A stretch of 64,000 nucleotides of DNA from assembly GCF_002250655.1 (NCBI RefSeq), contig NZ_NOZR01000006.1:186001-250000 (forward strand), in the 5' to 3' direction. The stretch's first letter is position 1. Every line of letters begins with the position of its first letter. This DNA is from Mycolicibacterium sphagni. GTDB taxonomy: Bacteria; Actinomycetota; Actinomycetes; Mycobacteriales; Mycobacteriaceae. The translations under genes were made by a program, and so were the position numbers. The notes under the pieces were generated by a model that searched no databases, had not been told where the DNA came from, and worked only from the letters and a program-made list of their open reading frames with translations. Positions 36,192 through 45,015 of the stretch are shown in pieces.

Positions 36192-37229
36192 ATGCCCGTG
36201 GCACCTAACCTGGTCGAACGGGCGCACGACATCGCCGACACCGTGTTGTTCCCTTCCGCACTGGCGGTGGATCGAACGGGACACGTCCCCGACTCCCATT
36301 GGGAGACGCTGGCCGACGCCGGGCTGTACGGGATCGCTGCGCCTGCCGACGCGGGCGGGCCGGGGTTGGACCTGCCGCACATCATCGAAATCCTGGAGGC
36401 GCTGGCCGGCGGGTGCCTGGCCACCGCGTTCACCTGGGTGCAGCACCATGGGATGCTCGCCGCCCTGGCTGCCAGCGATAACCACGCACTGCGCGACGAG
36501 GTCGTGCCCGGCGCGATCAGCGGCCAGATCCGCGGCGGCGTGGCCTACGCCGGAGCGGTGCCGGTACCCCCGAGGATGCGCGCGCAACAGGTCTGCGGCG
36601 GCTGGCGGTTGTCCGGGCACGCCCCGTTCGTCAGCGGCTGGGGCATCATCGACGTCATTCAGATCTCAGCCGGCGATGTCGAAACCGGCGACATTGTGGC
36701 GGGTTTGGTGAACGCCGAGGTCCAACCAGGCATCACGACGGTGATCGCCCAGCCGTTGTTCGTCGCCGATGCATCGCAGACGGTGGCGCTGGAAGTGGAC
36801 GGTCTGTTCATTCCCGACGATCGCGTTGTGAGCAGGGTGTCGCGCGCGGACTTCATGGCCAACCAGAACTTCGGGTCGCGTCTCAACGCGACGCTGCCCC
36901 TCGGCCTGGTCGGTCGGTGCGCGCGGCTACTCGAAGACAGCGGCGAGCCTGCCGCTGCCGGCGCGCTGCGCGGCGCGGCCGACGCAGTACGGGCCCGGCT
37001 CGATGCCGGACTTTGTGATGCATCGACGTTGTTGCGGGCCCGCGCCGACGGGTGCGAGCTGGCCACCCGTGCCGCGGCCGCACTAGTCGCGGCACGCGGC
37101 GGATCGTCGTTGCTGCGTTCGGATTCCGCTCAGTTACTGGCCCGGTCGGCGCTGTTCACGCTGGTGGCCGCGAGCCGGCCAGAGCTCAAACGATCGCTTG
37201 TCGACCAGATATCGAACTCTGGCCGCTGA
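36192..37229 (+). CDS. acyl-CoA dehydrogenase-like protein
   Basis: The 345-residue protein has an ACAD N-domain (GHVPDSHWETLADAGLYGIA), middle-domain FAD elements (GWRLSGHAPFVSGWG) and a helical C-domain. It is shorter than typical 380-residue acyl-CoA dehydrogenases. The C-domain lacks an obvious catalytic glutamate motif and ends with LKRSLVDQISNSGR. It may be a monooxygenase-like or partner-dependent ACAD. No electron-transfer gene is near. The tail overlaps the convergent small protein at 37186 by 44 bases, a long overlap for this window. Confidence 0.78.
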   Translation: MPVAPNLVERAHDIADTVLFPSALAVDRTGHVPDSHWETLADAGLYGIAAPADAGGPGLDLPHIIEILEALAGGCLATAFTWVQHHGMLAALAASDNHALRDEVVPGAISGQIRGGVAYAGAVPVPPRMRAQQVCGGWRLSGHAPFVSGWGIIDVIQISAGDVETGDIVAGLVNAEVQPGITTVIAQPLFVADASQTVALEVDGLFIPDDRVVSRVSRADFMANQNFGSRLNATLPLGLVGRCARLLEDSGEPAAAGALRGAADAVRARLDAGLCDASTLLRARADGCELATRAAAALVAARGGSSLLRSDSAQLLARSALFTLVAASRPELKRSLVDQISNSGR

Positions 37230-37560
37230 TGAATTCGACAGCGTCACCCACGTCGACGGTGACGACGTCTTCGCTTGACAAGAATGGGATTTGGAGTAGG
37301 CCGTAGAAGTCGTTGGTCTCGGCGAATGTGTGCGCACGGGCGAACAGCGGCTGCGCGTCGAACACTCGAACCCGGAGCTTCTCCCGGCTCAGCCTGCCCA
37401 ATTCCCTGCCGGTTTCGGGATCGGTGACCACCGGGCCCGTGGTGGAGTTGACCGCGAAGACCATGCCGGGTCGCACGCCCGCTTCTGTTCCGCGGTTGAT
37501 GACCAGTGTGTGGTCGTCCTCGATGAGAGCGACCTGTCCGGTGATTGTCTCTCCGGTCAC
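37186..37560 (-). CDS. conserved hypothetical protein (124 aa)
   Basis: GTG 37560 overlaps the stop of the preceding membrane protein (GTGA), so the two are translationally coupled. The protein contains a short beta-rich module with VALIEDDHTLVINRGTEAG and VRPGMVFAVN, which resembles the barrel domain of FlgT/CdaR-like proteins. No signal or membrane segment is seen. It probably works with the membrane protein in front of it; the function is unknown. Confidence 0.68.
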   Translation of the reverse strand: MTGETITGQVALIEDDHTLVINRGTEAGVRPGMVFAVNSTTGPVVTDPETGRELGRLSREKLRVRVFDAQPLFARAHTFAETNDFYGLLQIPFLSSEDVVTVDVGDAVEFISGQSSISGRQAIV

Positions 37561-38333
37561 GACGCCGCCAGCGAATTGCTTTCTCGCAGGGCCGAAGTCG
37601 ACCCCGCCTTGATCCGCGGCCGCAGCCCGTAGTCGTCGGCCCGGAGCGGCACGTCGACATAGCTCGCGGCGTCCTGCTCGGTGCCCAGCGTGAGCTCGAC
37701 AGCCGTCTTCGCCTGAAAGAGGGCGATGACGGCCTGCTGGTGATGTTCGGTGCCGAACGACGTGAGTGCCTGCGCGAGCTTCTTGTCGACGTACTCGACA
37801 GACCGTTGCAGATCGGAGGCGGCCGGTTCAGCCGCGTGCGTCGACCTCGTCGCGTCGGCACCGAGTCCGCTGTACCAGCGGTGGCCCAGGGCGCCGATGA
37901 TGCCGGCGCAAACCGGGATGACCACGACCGTGCACATCAAGCCAACGGTGTCGTGGAGCGTGATGGCGCCGGCGATCCCGAGGAGCATCAGCGTGCCCGC
38001 GACGAAGAACAGCCGCACGGCGGGCGGCACTGCTTGGAACACTTGCCAGGCTTCCTGAACGGCGCGAGCGACAGAGCGGGCCACGGCCGCGACGAAAGTC
38101 GCGATGCTTCGAATGGCCTTCACCGCCAAGCGGGCCATCTCGTCAGCGTGCTCGCGCGTAACCGGAGACTTCGGCATCGACCAGGTGCGCTGCGGCTTCG
38201 GCGGCGCGGGTGACAGCTCGGGCTCTACCGGGGAGGCGGCAGCTGCCGGCTCGGCCGCAGTGGGTTCGGCAGGTTGCTCCCCCGCACCGTGGGTCGCCGG
38301 TTCCGCGCTAGTCACATTTGTATCAACAGCCAC
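37557..38333 (-). CDS. membrane protein with Ala/Pro-rich N-terminus, unknown function
   Basis: The 258-residue protein has a Pro/Ala/Glu-rich disordered N-terminus (to about 50), an amphipathic helix, two close membrane helices (about 105-150: VRLFFVAGTLMLLGIAGAI and VGLMCTVVVIPVCAGIIGA) and a cytoplasmic C-terminal domain with HHQQAVIALFQAKTAVELTLG. The last part looks like a partner surface for the coupled 124-aa gene. No known family was recognised. Confidence 0.7.
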   Translation of the reverse strand: MAVDTNVTSAEPATHGAGEQPAEPTAAEPAAAASPVEPELSPAPPKPQRTWSMPKSPVTREHADEMARLAVKAIRSIATFVAAVARSVARAVQEAWQVFQAVPPAVRLFFVAGTLMLLGIAGAITLHDTVGLMCTVVVIPVCAGIIGALGHRWYSGLGADATRSTHAAEPAASDLQRSVEYVDKKLAQALTSFGTEHHQQAVIALFQAKTAVELTLGTEQDAASYVDVPLRADDYGLRPRIKAGSTSALRESNSLAAS

Positions 38334-38422
38334 ATGCGTATCATCGCCCGATTCGGCTGAATCCTTGCCCTGGCACGCCGAGGCACCGACATTCAGATGT
38401 CACTAATGACGGCGCGAACGGT

Positions 38423-39619
38423 CTAGCTGGCGGCCGATCGCGCGGAACGGCCCTGGCCGCCCGACTTCGCCGCACCGCTGGAGCCCGCTGCCGCCGACGT
38501 CCCGTCCGCGGGGTGCTTGCCGCCCACGGTGCGCTTGGCCACGGCACCACCGGCTGTCGAGCTCGTCGCAATTATCTTGTCTACCTTGACCAATCGCAGC
38601 CTGGCAGAGCTGGCCGCGTAACTCTGAACAGAGGCTGGCACCTCATTGGCCGCGGCGGGGCCACTTTGGGCAGCCGCGCTCTTGACGGCAGCCGAGCTGC
38701 CACTTGGGCTAGTCCAGCCGAGGGCCTTGGCGATGGCCCGCGCGAACTCCATCATGGCCCCGACGGGCCCGACCGCTGTTCCCGTCGCGAGCGGGACATG
38801 GATGTGCACCACACCCAGCAGGTCGTTGTCATAGGCGAAATCGAGGGCGTTGAAAATCGAGCCGCCCGGGCTGAGCAGGCCGCCGAGCGCAATGCCGACC
38901 TGGACGCCGTCCGGGAAGCTCACGCCGATCGCAGGCCCGAACGCTTTGGCCAGCGCGGTGAGGTCGACATGCTCCCCGCCGTTGAGGAACGCGTCGGTCA
39001 TCGCGGCCGGAATGGTGGCCAGGGTGCCCAGGGCGCTTGTCATGTCCTGGGAGCTCAGATCGGTCTGGATCGACTGCATGGCGGACGCCAGCACGATGAG
39101 CGGACCCAACACGGGGCCCGCCATACCGATTAGCACCCCGCTGAGTGCAGTCGTCGAGAAGTCCAGCAGCTTCTGGCCCGTCGGAGAAATGCTGAGCTGC
39201 AACAGGTCTGTGACACCAGGTATCGATTGGATCGCAGGTAGCAACTGGTAAAACGTTCTATGGGTCGTGTCCAGAGTCGACTCATCTACCGCCAGCGGCG
39301 CGCTCAGCGCGCCCTGAAAGTTGCTCTGGATCTGCGCAGCGATCCCCGCGACGTCGGGCAGTTCCATCAGGTAGGTGCGCAGGTTGGCCGCGATCTGTTG
39401 CAGGATCGGCGCCGGCGCTTCCCGCCATTCATTGAACAGCGCCGTGGCGTTGTCGCTCGCCGTGCTGAGGACGTCGGCCCAATCGGTGGTGGCAGCCAAA
39501 AGGCTTGCGGGCGCGGTCCGGATGTCCGGAGGCGCGGCCGCTATCGGGCTTATTGCGATGGCACTGGCACCGACCATCGCCACACCGGCTGCAATGAAGG
39601 GTCGAGGGACTACGTGCAT
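38423..39619 (-). CDS. GjpA-like outer membrane porin family protein
   Basis: The 398-residue protein starts with RPFIAAGVAMVGASAIAIS followed by PIAAAPPDI, the signal typical of the Gordonia GjpA-like group. It has a helical body with amphipathic, Gly-rich segments (about 60-300) and a Ser/Ala/Gly/Lys-rich tail. The same start and layout recur in the gene at 47529-48734. Members are annotated as outer membrane porin GjpA; channel activity in mycobacteria is not shown by sequence. A divergent promoter region of 300 bases separates it from the repeat protein at 39922. Confidence 0.75.
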   Translation of the reverse strand: MHVVPRPFIAAGVAMVGASAIAISPIAAAPPDIRTAPASLLAATTDWADVLSTASDNATALFNEWREAPAPILQQIAANLRTYLMELPDVAGIAAQIQSNFQGALSAPLAVDESTLDTTHRTFYQLLPAIQSIPGVTDLLQLSISPTGQKLLDFSTTALSGVLIGMAGPVLGPLIVLASAMQSIQTDLSSQDMTSALGTLATIPAAMTDAFLNGGEHVDLTALAKAFGPAIGVSFPDGVQVGIALGGLLSPGGSIFNALDFAYDNDLLGVVHIHVPLATGTAVGPVGAMMEFARAIAKALGWTSPSGSSAAVKSAAAQSGPAAANEVPASVQSYAASSARLRLVKVDKIIATSSTAGGAVAKRTVGGKHPADGTSAAAGSSGAAKSGGQGRSARSAAS

Positions 39620-39921
39620 GGTGACTCCCCGTCATCTCGTCGCGTCACCCCTGACCCACCAGGACCGTAACCGACGCACAGCAAACTCAGGGCCAAATTC
39701 CGGCGTGTAGCGAACTTTCTGTGCAGTGACCGTCGCCGGTCGGGCCCGCTACCCCACCAGCCTCCACCTGGGCTTTTTCTGCTGGCAGCGGCACTCGCAT
39801 CGAGCATAAGGTTCCATTTAGCTGGAATCCAGCTACCGCACAGGTATTTGCTTTCGCGTGGTTTTGTGATTACAGTCACATCCGGGTTTGGGGATCTACC
39901 TCGATAATTAAGGAACAGACC
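39620..39921. other. divergent promoter region between GjpA-like and repeat protein genes
   Basis: About 300 bases with no supported gene. The right half (about 39830-39921) is A+T rich and ends with AAGGAA before the GTG at 39922. Confidence 0.5.
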
Positions 39922-40605
39922 GTGAAGGAAGCATTAACCCACTCGTCAACAGCAAAGATTTGTGCGTTGTGCATCGGTGGCCCGCTGATAGCACTCAGCA
40001 TCGGCGCACCCACCGCACTGGCGTCACCGTCCGCCGGCTCGGGCGGCGCACATACCCCGGGAGCCTCCGCCGTACACACCCACGCGGCGGCCGAAACTCA
40101 GCCGTCGACTCCCAACTTCGCCATGTCGTTCAACGGAGTCAGCCTGTACCAATCCGGGACCGCCACGGCGACCTCGACTCGCGGCTTCAACCTGGCCGTG
40201 GCGGGTGCCGGCAGCAGCGCGTACGCCGGCGGCGGCCTGTTCGACGTCGCGGTGGCGGACAAGAACAGCACCGCCACGGCCAGCGGAGGAATCTTGAACT
40301 ACGCCGATGCCGAGAACAACAGCACGGCGACCGCCCAAGACGGGACCTTCGTCGTCGCACGGGCTCGAAATGGCAGCACCGCGATGATTACCGGCGGGCG
40401 CCTCAACATCGCTGACGCGAACAACGGCAGCTCCGCCACCGTAAGCGGCGGCAGCAGTAACACGGCTACCGCCGACGGCGCCGGAAGCGTGGCGTTCGCG
40501 GGGAACGGCAACAACAACACGGCCACCGCAAGTTGCGGCTTCAAGGCCGATGCAAGTGGCGGCAACAACCTGGTGGTCACTCAACCAGGCGGCAGCTGCC
40601 CCTAG
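39922..40605 (+). CDS. secreted repeat protein with beta-helix-like Ala/Asn/Ser repeats
   Basis: GTG 39922, with AAGGAA 6 bases upstream, opens a signal peptide (to about residue 35, ALSIGAPTALASPS). After a linker the protein is built from about eight imperfect units of 18-20 residues, each ending in a polar NNST-type turn (for example NLAVAGAGSSAYAGGG, LNYADAENNSTATAQDG, LNIADANNGSSATVSGG). The alternation of short hydrophobic and Ser/Thr/Asn positions suggests a stacked beta-solenoid, as in small adhesins. A single C-terminal pair of cysteines (ASCGF and GGSCP) could cap it. No known family was assigned. Confidence 0.72.
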   Translation: MKEALTHSSTAKICALCIGGPLIALSIGAPTALASPSAGSGGAHTPGASAVHTHAAAETQPSTPNFAMSFNGVSLYQSGTATATSTRGFNLAVAGAGSSAYAGGGLFDVAVADKNSTATASGGILNYADAENNSTATAQDGTFVVARARNGSTAMITGGRLNIADANNGSSATVSGGSSNTATADGAGSVAFAGNGNNNTATASCGFKADASGGNNLVVTQPGGSCP

Positions 40606-40618
40606 CAGCCGCTGTGCG

Positions 40619-40675
40619 GACGTCGCCGCCGCGGGGGCGGGTGATCCCCCACCACCGAAACTCGGCGGCGACGTC
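40619..40675 (+). terminator. 13-bp perfect stem after the repeat protein
   Basis: GACGTCGCCGCCG (40619-40631) pairs with CGGCGGCGACGTC (40663-40675). The 31-base loop holds a smaller GGGGG/CCCCC hairpin. It begins 13 bases after the stop. Confidence 0.6.
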
Positions 40676-40751
40676 TCCACCTTGTGGATCGCTGTGATCC
40701 AATGTGGGCGGGATTAGCCCTTTGGTTCCGCCAGCGATCGCGAGGAGCACG

Positions 40752-42347
40752 ATGTCGACCGACCCCGTCGATCAGATCCGCGGGGCTTACGACGCGACAC
40801 CGTACTCGGCGGATTCGATCCCCCAGTCGGCACCGGGACAATTGGCCGCGGTCTCGCAGCTGTTCGGCCTGCAGGCGCCACCCCTTGCCCGAGCGCGAGT
40901 GCTCGAAATCGGCTGTGGCGCAGCCGGAAATTTGATCCCGTTCGCCGCAGCTCATCCCGAGGCTCAGGTGCTCGGCATCGACTTGTCGGAGGTCGCAGTC
41001 GCCCAGGGGCGACGCCTCGTGGAAGCCGCGGGGATCGAGAACGTGAAGTTAATCGCAGGTGACATCGCGAGTGTCGACGTCACCGCGTTGGGCCGGTTCG
41101 ACTACATCATCGCCCACGGTGTGTACAGCTGGGTGCCCGAGACGGTGCAGGACGCGATCCTGGCGCTTATCAGCGCGACGCTGACGCCCGCCGGTGTCGC
41201 CTACCTCAGTTACAACGTGTATCCGGGCTGGAAGTCCAAGGAGATCGTGCGCGACGCGATGCTGTTCGCCGCCCGCGACAGTGGATCTGCGGAGCGGCAG
41301 GTGATCGATGCCCGTGGCATGGTCGATTTCCTTGAGGAGGTGGCGCCGCCGGCCACCCCGCTCGCCCGGGCCGTTGCCGAATTCCGCGAGCGGGACAACG
41401 GTTTCGAGGACTCTTACCTGGTCCACGACGAGCTCGCTGGGATCAATTCGCCGTGCTATTTCACCGACATGCTGCAGCGAGCGGGCGCGCACGGGCTGGC
41501 GTTCCTTGCCGAGGCTCAACCCGAGCTGATGTTCCCGGCCAATTACGGCGAGAAGGTGGCCGAACACGTAGCGCGGCACTGCGGCGGTTCGCAGCTCCTG
41601 ATTGAGCAGTACTTGGATTTCGCGGTCGATCGCGCATTCCGCCAAACGCTGTTCGTGCATGCCGAGCGCGCATCCGGGATCCGTTACACACTGGACAGCC
41701 GCAGCTTCGAGAGCATGCATTTCGCCACTGAGATGCCGGTGGTCGACGGTCCGACCCGGCTGGACGGCTCGGCGCAGATGTATCAGTTATCCAGTGGGAC
41801 AACGGTAGCCATCGACGATCCTGCCGTGAAGATCGCGTGCGAGGCGCTGACCGCGCAGTCGCCGTGGACGCTGTCTCGGACGCAGTTGGTGAACGTGGTG
41901 AGCTCGGATCTCGGCTCATCCGATCGGATCGATGAGCGGATCGACCAGCTGCTGGAGTTTCTGGTGGTCAACGGCCAAGCCCGCGTCAGGACCGACGCGG
42001 TGTCCCCCGATCCGATGACCGAACCGTTGAAGGTGAACGAATCACTGAGGCGGGTAGCGGAATTCACGCTGCGCGAAGGCGGCGATACGTACACGTTCAA
42101 CTTGTGGCACGAGACGGTGGAGCTGGGATCGCTGGACGCGCACGGGCTGAAACTGCTTGACGGCACACGCGATTCGGTGGCGCTGGTGGAGGATCTGCTG
42201 CGGCTGGCCCGCGACGGCCGCCTGCAAATCGAACTGGACGACGGCCAGGCACTCACCGACGAGGCGGTGCTTCGCGACGTCTTCGCGCAGTATGTCGACG
42301 CGCTGCCGGACCGGTTGGAGGAGATGAAATTGGGCGCTTCGTGTTGA
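40752..42347 (+). CDS. class I SAM-dependent methyltransferase with methyltransferase regulatory domain
   Basis: ATG 40752 has GAGGAG four bases upstream. The 531-residue protein has an N-terminal Rossmann methyltransferase domain with the SAM motif VLEIGCGAAGN (about 50-60) and IAHGVYSWVP. A long regulatory domain (about 230-325) follows, then winged-helix-like C-terminal parts. This architecture is known from bacterial methyltransferase regulatory-domain proteins. The substrate is unknown. The gene is convergent with the GH16 gene, 9 bases apart. Confidence 0.85.
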   Translation: MSTDPVDQIRGAYDATPYSADSIPQSAPGQLAAVSQLFGLQAPPLARARVLEIGCGAAGNLIPFAAAHPEAQVLGIDLSEVAVAQGRRLVEAAGIENVKLIAGDIASVDVTALGRFDYIIAHGVYSWVPETVQDAILALISATLTPAGVAYLSYNVYPGWKSKEIVRDAMLFAARDSGSAERQVIDARGMVDFLEEVAPPATPLARAVAEFRERDNGFEDSYLVHDELAGINSPCYFTDMLQRAGAHGLAFLAEAQPELMFPANYGEKVAEHVARHCGGSQLLIEQYLDFAVDRAFRQTLFVHAERASGIRYTLDSRSFESMHFATEMPVVDGPTRLDGSAQMYQLSSGTTVAIDDPAVKIACEALTAQSPWTLSRTQLVNVVSSDLGSSDRIDERIDQLLEFLVVNGQARVRTDAVSPDPMTEPLKVNESLRRVAEFTLREGGDTYTFNLWHETVELGSLDAHGLKLLDGTRDSVALVEDLLRLARDGRLQIELDDGQALTDEAVLRDVFAQYVDALPDRLEEMKLGASC

Positions 42348-42356
42348 CGTTCGTCG

Positions 42357-43184
42357 TTACCAGACCCGGATCCAGTCGACGAGCATCGACGCCGGGAAGG
42401 TACCCAGGGACGGATCACCACCGCCGGGCCCACCTACCGCAAGGTTGAACATCGGAGCCAGCCAATAACCGGGATTGTTGAACGGCCAGCGTAAGTCGGT
42501 GGGATTGCCGTGCACCGGTATGGGCTTGGGCGGCACCGTGAAATATGGGGCCGCGCCGTCTACATAGTCCCGCCAGAATTTGAATCCATCTGCGTCCCAG
42601 CGCATCCGCCAGTTGTGCCACGCACCGTCGATCAAGCCGGCAATCGGCTTGCTTACCCACGTTTTCCCATTCGACGCGGCGTGGACCGTCGTTCCGGGAG
42701 GCCAACTGCGGTTGCCGTAGAACTCCATGACGTCGACCTCACCGTCGGGCAGCGGATCTTCATTGACGGCCCAATAGGCGGGCCACGCTCCCGAGGTCAG
42801 GCAGTCGAGCTTGACTCGCGCTTCCCAGGTGTAGCCCATGGGCACCCGCCAGTTTCCCCGCACCTTGCCGCTGAAGTAGTCACCGTTGTCTTGGGTAGCG
42901 CGAACTACGAGATTCGAGTTTCCATCGAGAAAGACGTTCTGCCGATCGTCGCGGTATTGACTGGCGATCGGGGGCCACACGTCGTCCTGCCAGTTCTGCA
43001 CCGTCCAATTCGCCGGATTGGGGGCCGACCCTGGCGGCCCGTCGAAGTCGTCCTGGAAGAGGTAGGCCGGCGGTGCGTCCGGGCGCGGCGACGGAATCGC
43101 CCCGGCGCGCGGGAGCGGGATTGCGGCGGCCACCAGGCCAAGCCCGGACATCAGCATCATGGTTCGACGGTCCAATTCAGGCAC
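42357..43184 (-). CDS. secreted GH16 family glycoside hydrolase (endo-1,3-beta-glucanase type)
   Basis: GTG 43184 gives 275 residues starting VPELDRRTMMLMSG, which matches the start style of the mycobacterial GH16 protein Rv0315. A signal segment (to about 31) is followed by the GH16 jelly roll. The catalytic motif is GEVDVMEFYG (Glu149, Asp151, Glu154, the E-x-D-x-x-E pattern), and an AYWAVNEDPLPDG strand precedes it. It should cleave beta-1,3 linkages in glucans outside the cell. The start has no good ribosome site and could lie a few codons later. Confidence 0.85.
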   Translation of the reverse strand: MPELDRRTMMLMSGLGLVAAAIPLPRAGAIPSPRPDAPPAYLFQDDFDGPPGSAPNPANWTVQNWQDDVWPPIASQYRDDRQNVFLDGNSNLVVRATQDNGDYFSGKVRGNWRVPMGYTWEARVKLDCLTSGAWPAYWAVNEDPLPDGEVDVMEFYGNRSWPPGTTVHAASNGKTWVSKPIAGLIDGAWHNWRMRWDADGFKFWRDYVDGAAPYFTVPPKPIPVHGNPTDLRWPFNNPGYWLAPMFNLAVGGPGGGDPSLGTFPASMLVDWIRVW

Positions 43185-43310
43185 GGCTAAACCATAAAGG
43201 CATTGACCGCCTGCGCGGGGCCAAAGCACCACGCGGCGAAAGCGAACACCGCCGCCATAATCCATGCACGGATGAAGTTGTTTGTTGCGCGCGCTCCTGT
43301 TCCGGAGCCG

Positions 43311-43706
43311 TCAGCCGAAGAGGTCCCCGTCGACGTAAAACCACCGACGGGCGCGCACGGCGAATCGGGATCGCTCGTGCAGCGTCCCGGTTTGTCGACT
43401 TTGGCGGTAGTGGGCCCGGAATTCCACTTCGCCATCCAGGTCACCGGGCCGACCGTCGACCGTGTCGACGATCTCCAGCCCGGTCCAGGTCAGACCGTCG
43501 GTCGGGGTCAACAGGCCGGGCCGAGTGCGTGGATGCCACGTTCGCCATACGTAGTCGAGGTCGCCAACGGTGTAGGCGCTGTAACGGGCCCGCATCAGCT
43601 GTTCGGCCGTATCGGCCTGCCTCTCGCCGCGGTGCAGTGCCGAGCAACAACGATCGAATGTCGTACCGGAGCCGCAGGGGCACACATCGATCGGTCGCAT
43701 CCCCAC
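43311..43706 (-). CDS. YchJ family (UPF0225) SEC-C protein
   Basis: The 131-residue protein begins with the SEC-C type zinc motif CPCGSGTTFDRCC (residues 9-21) and continues with the YchJ core (LMRARYSAYTVGDLDYVWRT, then FRAHYRQ and LHERSRFAVRARRWFYVDG). Function is unknown; the zinc motif resembles the SecA C-terminus. It lies between the mycolic acid methyltransferase and the GH16 gene on the same strand. Confidence 0.85.
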   Translation of the reverse strand: MGMRPIDVCPCGSGTTFDRCCSALHRGERQADTAEQLMRARYSAYTVGDLDYVWRTWHPRTRPGLLTPTDGLTWTGLEIVDTVDGRPGDLDGEVEFRAHYRQSRQTGTLHERSRFAVRARRWFYVDGDLFG

Positions 43707-43741
43707 AGTGTGCCAATTGCCGAGATGGTGAAGCCGCCGCC

Positions 43742-44626
43742 CTACGCAGTCTTGAGGTAGGTAACGAGGTTGACATCGCAGTACTCGTCGGCGAACATCT
43801 CCCTACAGCCCCGGAGATACCTCATGTAGCGGTCGTAGACCTCTTCGGATTGGATCTGGATTGCCTTGTCCCGGTTGGCTTCCAGAGTATCTCCCCAGAT
43901 GCCGAGCGTTTTGATGTAGTGCGGTCGCAGCGAAAGCACCTCGGGGACTGTGAATCCGGCCGCCTCGCCGCGTTCCTGCATCATGGTCGCCGTCGGGATT
44001 CGGCCGCCCGGGAAGATTTCGGTGATGATGAATTTGACGAACCGCAGGGCTTCGAACGTGATCGGCTTGCCGCGTTCGGCCATCTCGTAGGGGTGGTAAC
44101 TGGTGGTGCTCTGGATCGTCATCCGTCCGTCGTCGGGCAGGATGTTGAAGCAGTTCTTGAAGTAGTCGTCGTAGCGCTCGAAGCCGAAGTGCTCGAAGGC
44201 CTCGATTGACACGATGCGGTCGACGGGCTCACTGAACTCCTCCCAGCCATGTAGCTGGACGTCATGGGTGCGTTCGGAATCCACCTGGTCAAGAAGTTTC
44301 GTGGTGTGCGCATGCTGGTTTTTCGACAGCGTGAGGCCGATGACGTTGACTTCGTACTTCTCCATCGCGCGTTTCATGGTGGCACCCCACCCGCAGCCGA
44401 TGTCGAGCAGCGTCATTCCCGGCCTCAGGTCGAGCTTGTCCAGATTTAGATCGATCTTGGCAATCTGCGCTTCTTCCAACGAGAGGTCCGCAGGTTCGAA
44501 GTACGCGCAGCTGTAGGTCCGGCTCGGATCCTGGAACAGGCCGAAGAAGTCGTCGGAGAGGTCGTAGTGAGCCTGGATGTCCTCGAAGTGGGGTCGCATC
44601 TTCGAGGTGGGCCTTTTGTCGGGCAT
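43742..44626 (-). CDS. cyclopropane mycolic acid synthase family methyltransferase
   Basis: The 294-residue protein has the family start [20 protein letters not shown], the SAM motif [14 protein letters not shown] and the core [18 protein letters not shown], as in mycobacterial CmaA/MmaA/PcaA enzymes. It would transfer a methyl or methylene group from SAM to a double bond in meromycolate chains attached to ACP. The exact member (cyclopropane, methyl-branch or hydroxyl forming) cannot be told. ATG 44626 follows GGAGGG by six bases. It is a single copy here, not part of the mmaA cluster seen in M. tuberculosis. Confidence 0.92.
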   Translation of the reverse strand: MPDKRPTSKMRPHFEDIQAHYDLSDDFFGLFQDPSRTYSCAYFEPADLSLEEAQIAKIDLNLDKLDLRPGMTLLDIGCGWGATMKRAMEKYEVNVIGLTLSKNQHAHTTKLLDQVDSERTHDVQLHGWEEFSEPVDRIVSIEAFEHFGFERYDDYFKNCFNILPDDGRMTIQSTTSYHPYEMAERGKPITFEALRFVKFIITEIFPGGRIPTATMMQERGEAAGFTVPEVLSLRPHYIKTLGIWGDTLEANRDKAIQIQSEEVYDRYMRYLRGCREMFADEYCDVNLVTYLKTA

Positions 44627-44763
44627 GCCGCCCTCCCGCCGTAGGGGGTGATTGGTCCGCACCCTACGCGGTAGGCGTCCGTCGATCAGTCATTTCGGTC
44701 GTTGCGGCGAGACCAAGCTGTGAGCCGGTTTTCCGGCAACCGATCGCGGGCATTAAGGAGCGC

Positions 44764-45015
44764 ATGGACAAGTTGGCCCGAATTCAGCAGGCCGAGCACC
44801 GGATCGCGAGAGTCCAGCGGCGAGTGTGGCTGGCTCAGGCATTGATGTGGCCGACGATCGCGGTCGCTGCAGTTTTGTCGACGGGCGCGCTCGTGTGGTT
44901 CCTTCAGCGCCGTTCCGCGGGTGGTCGGCATGAGATGCCAGATCTCCCTGGAGCGCACGAGGCAGGAACGATTGAGCCGCAGGCCGAAGGGGCCGTTGGG
45001 TCAACTAATGGCTGA
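44764..45015 (+). CDS. small membrane protein (83 aa)
   Basis: AAGGAG lies 3-4 bases before the ATG. The protein has an amphipathic, Arg-rich start (RIQQAEHRIARVQRRVW), one membrane helix (about 23-45) and a hydrophilic tail. It is divergent from the mycolic acid methyltransferase gene and overlaps the end of the epimerase gene by 11 bases. No family was recognised. Confidence 0.6.
   Translation: MDKLARIQQAEHRIARVQRRVWLAQALMWPTIAVAAVLSTGALVWFLQRRSAGGRHEMPDLPGAHEAGTIEPQAEGAVGSTNG

Noticed and set aside
43187..43310. Short hydrophobic minus-strand peptide MAAVFAFAAWCFGPAQAV between YchJ and GH16 genes
   Set aside because: Only about 23 codons with no ribosome site; it might be a leader peptide but cannot be supported.
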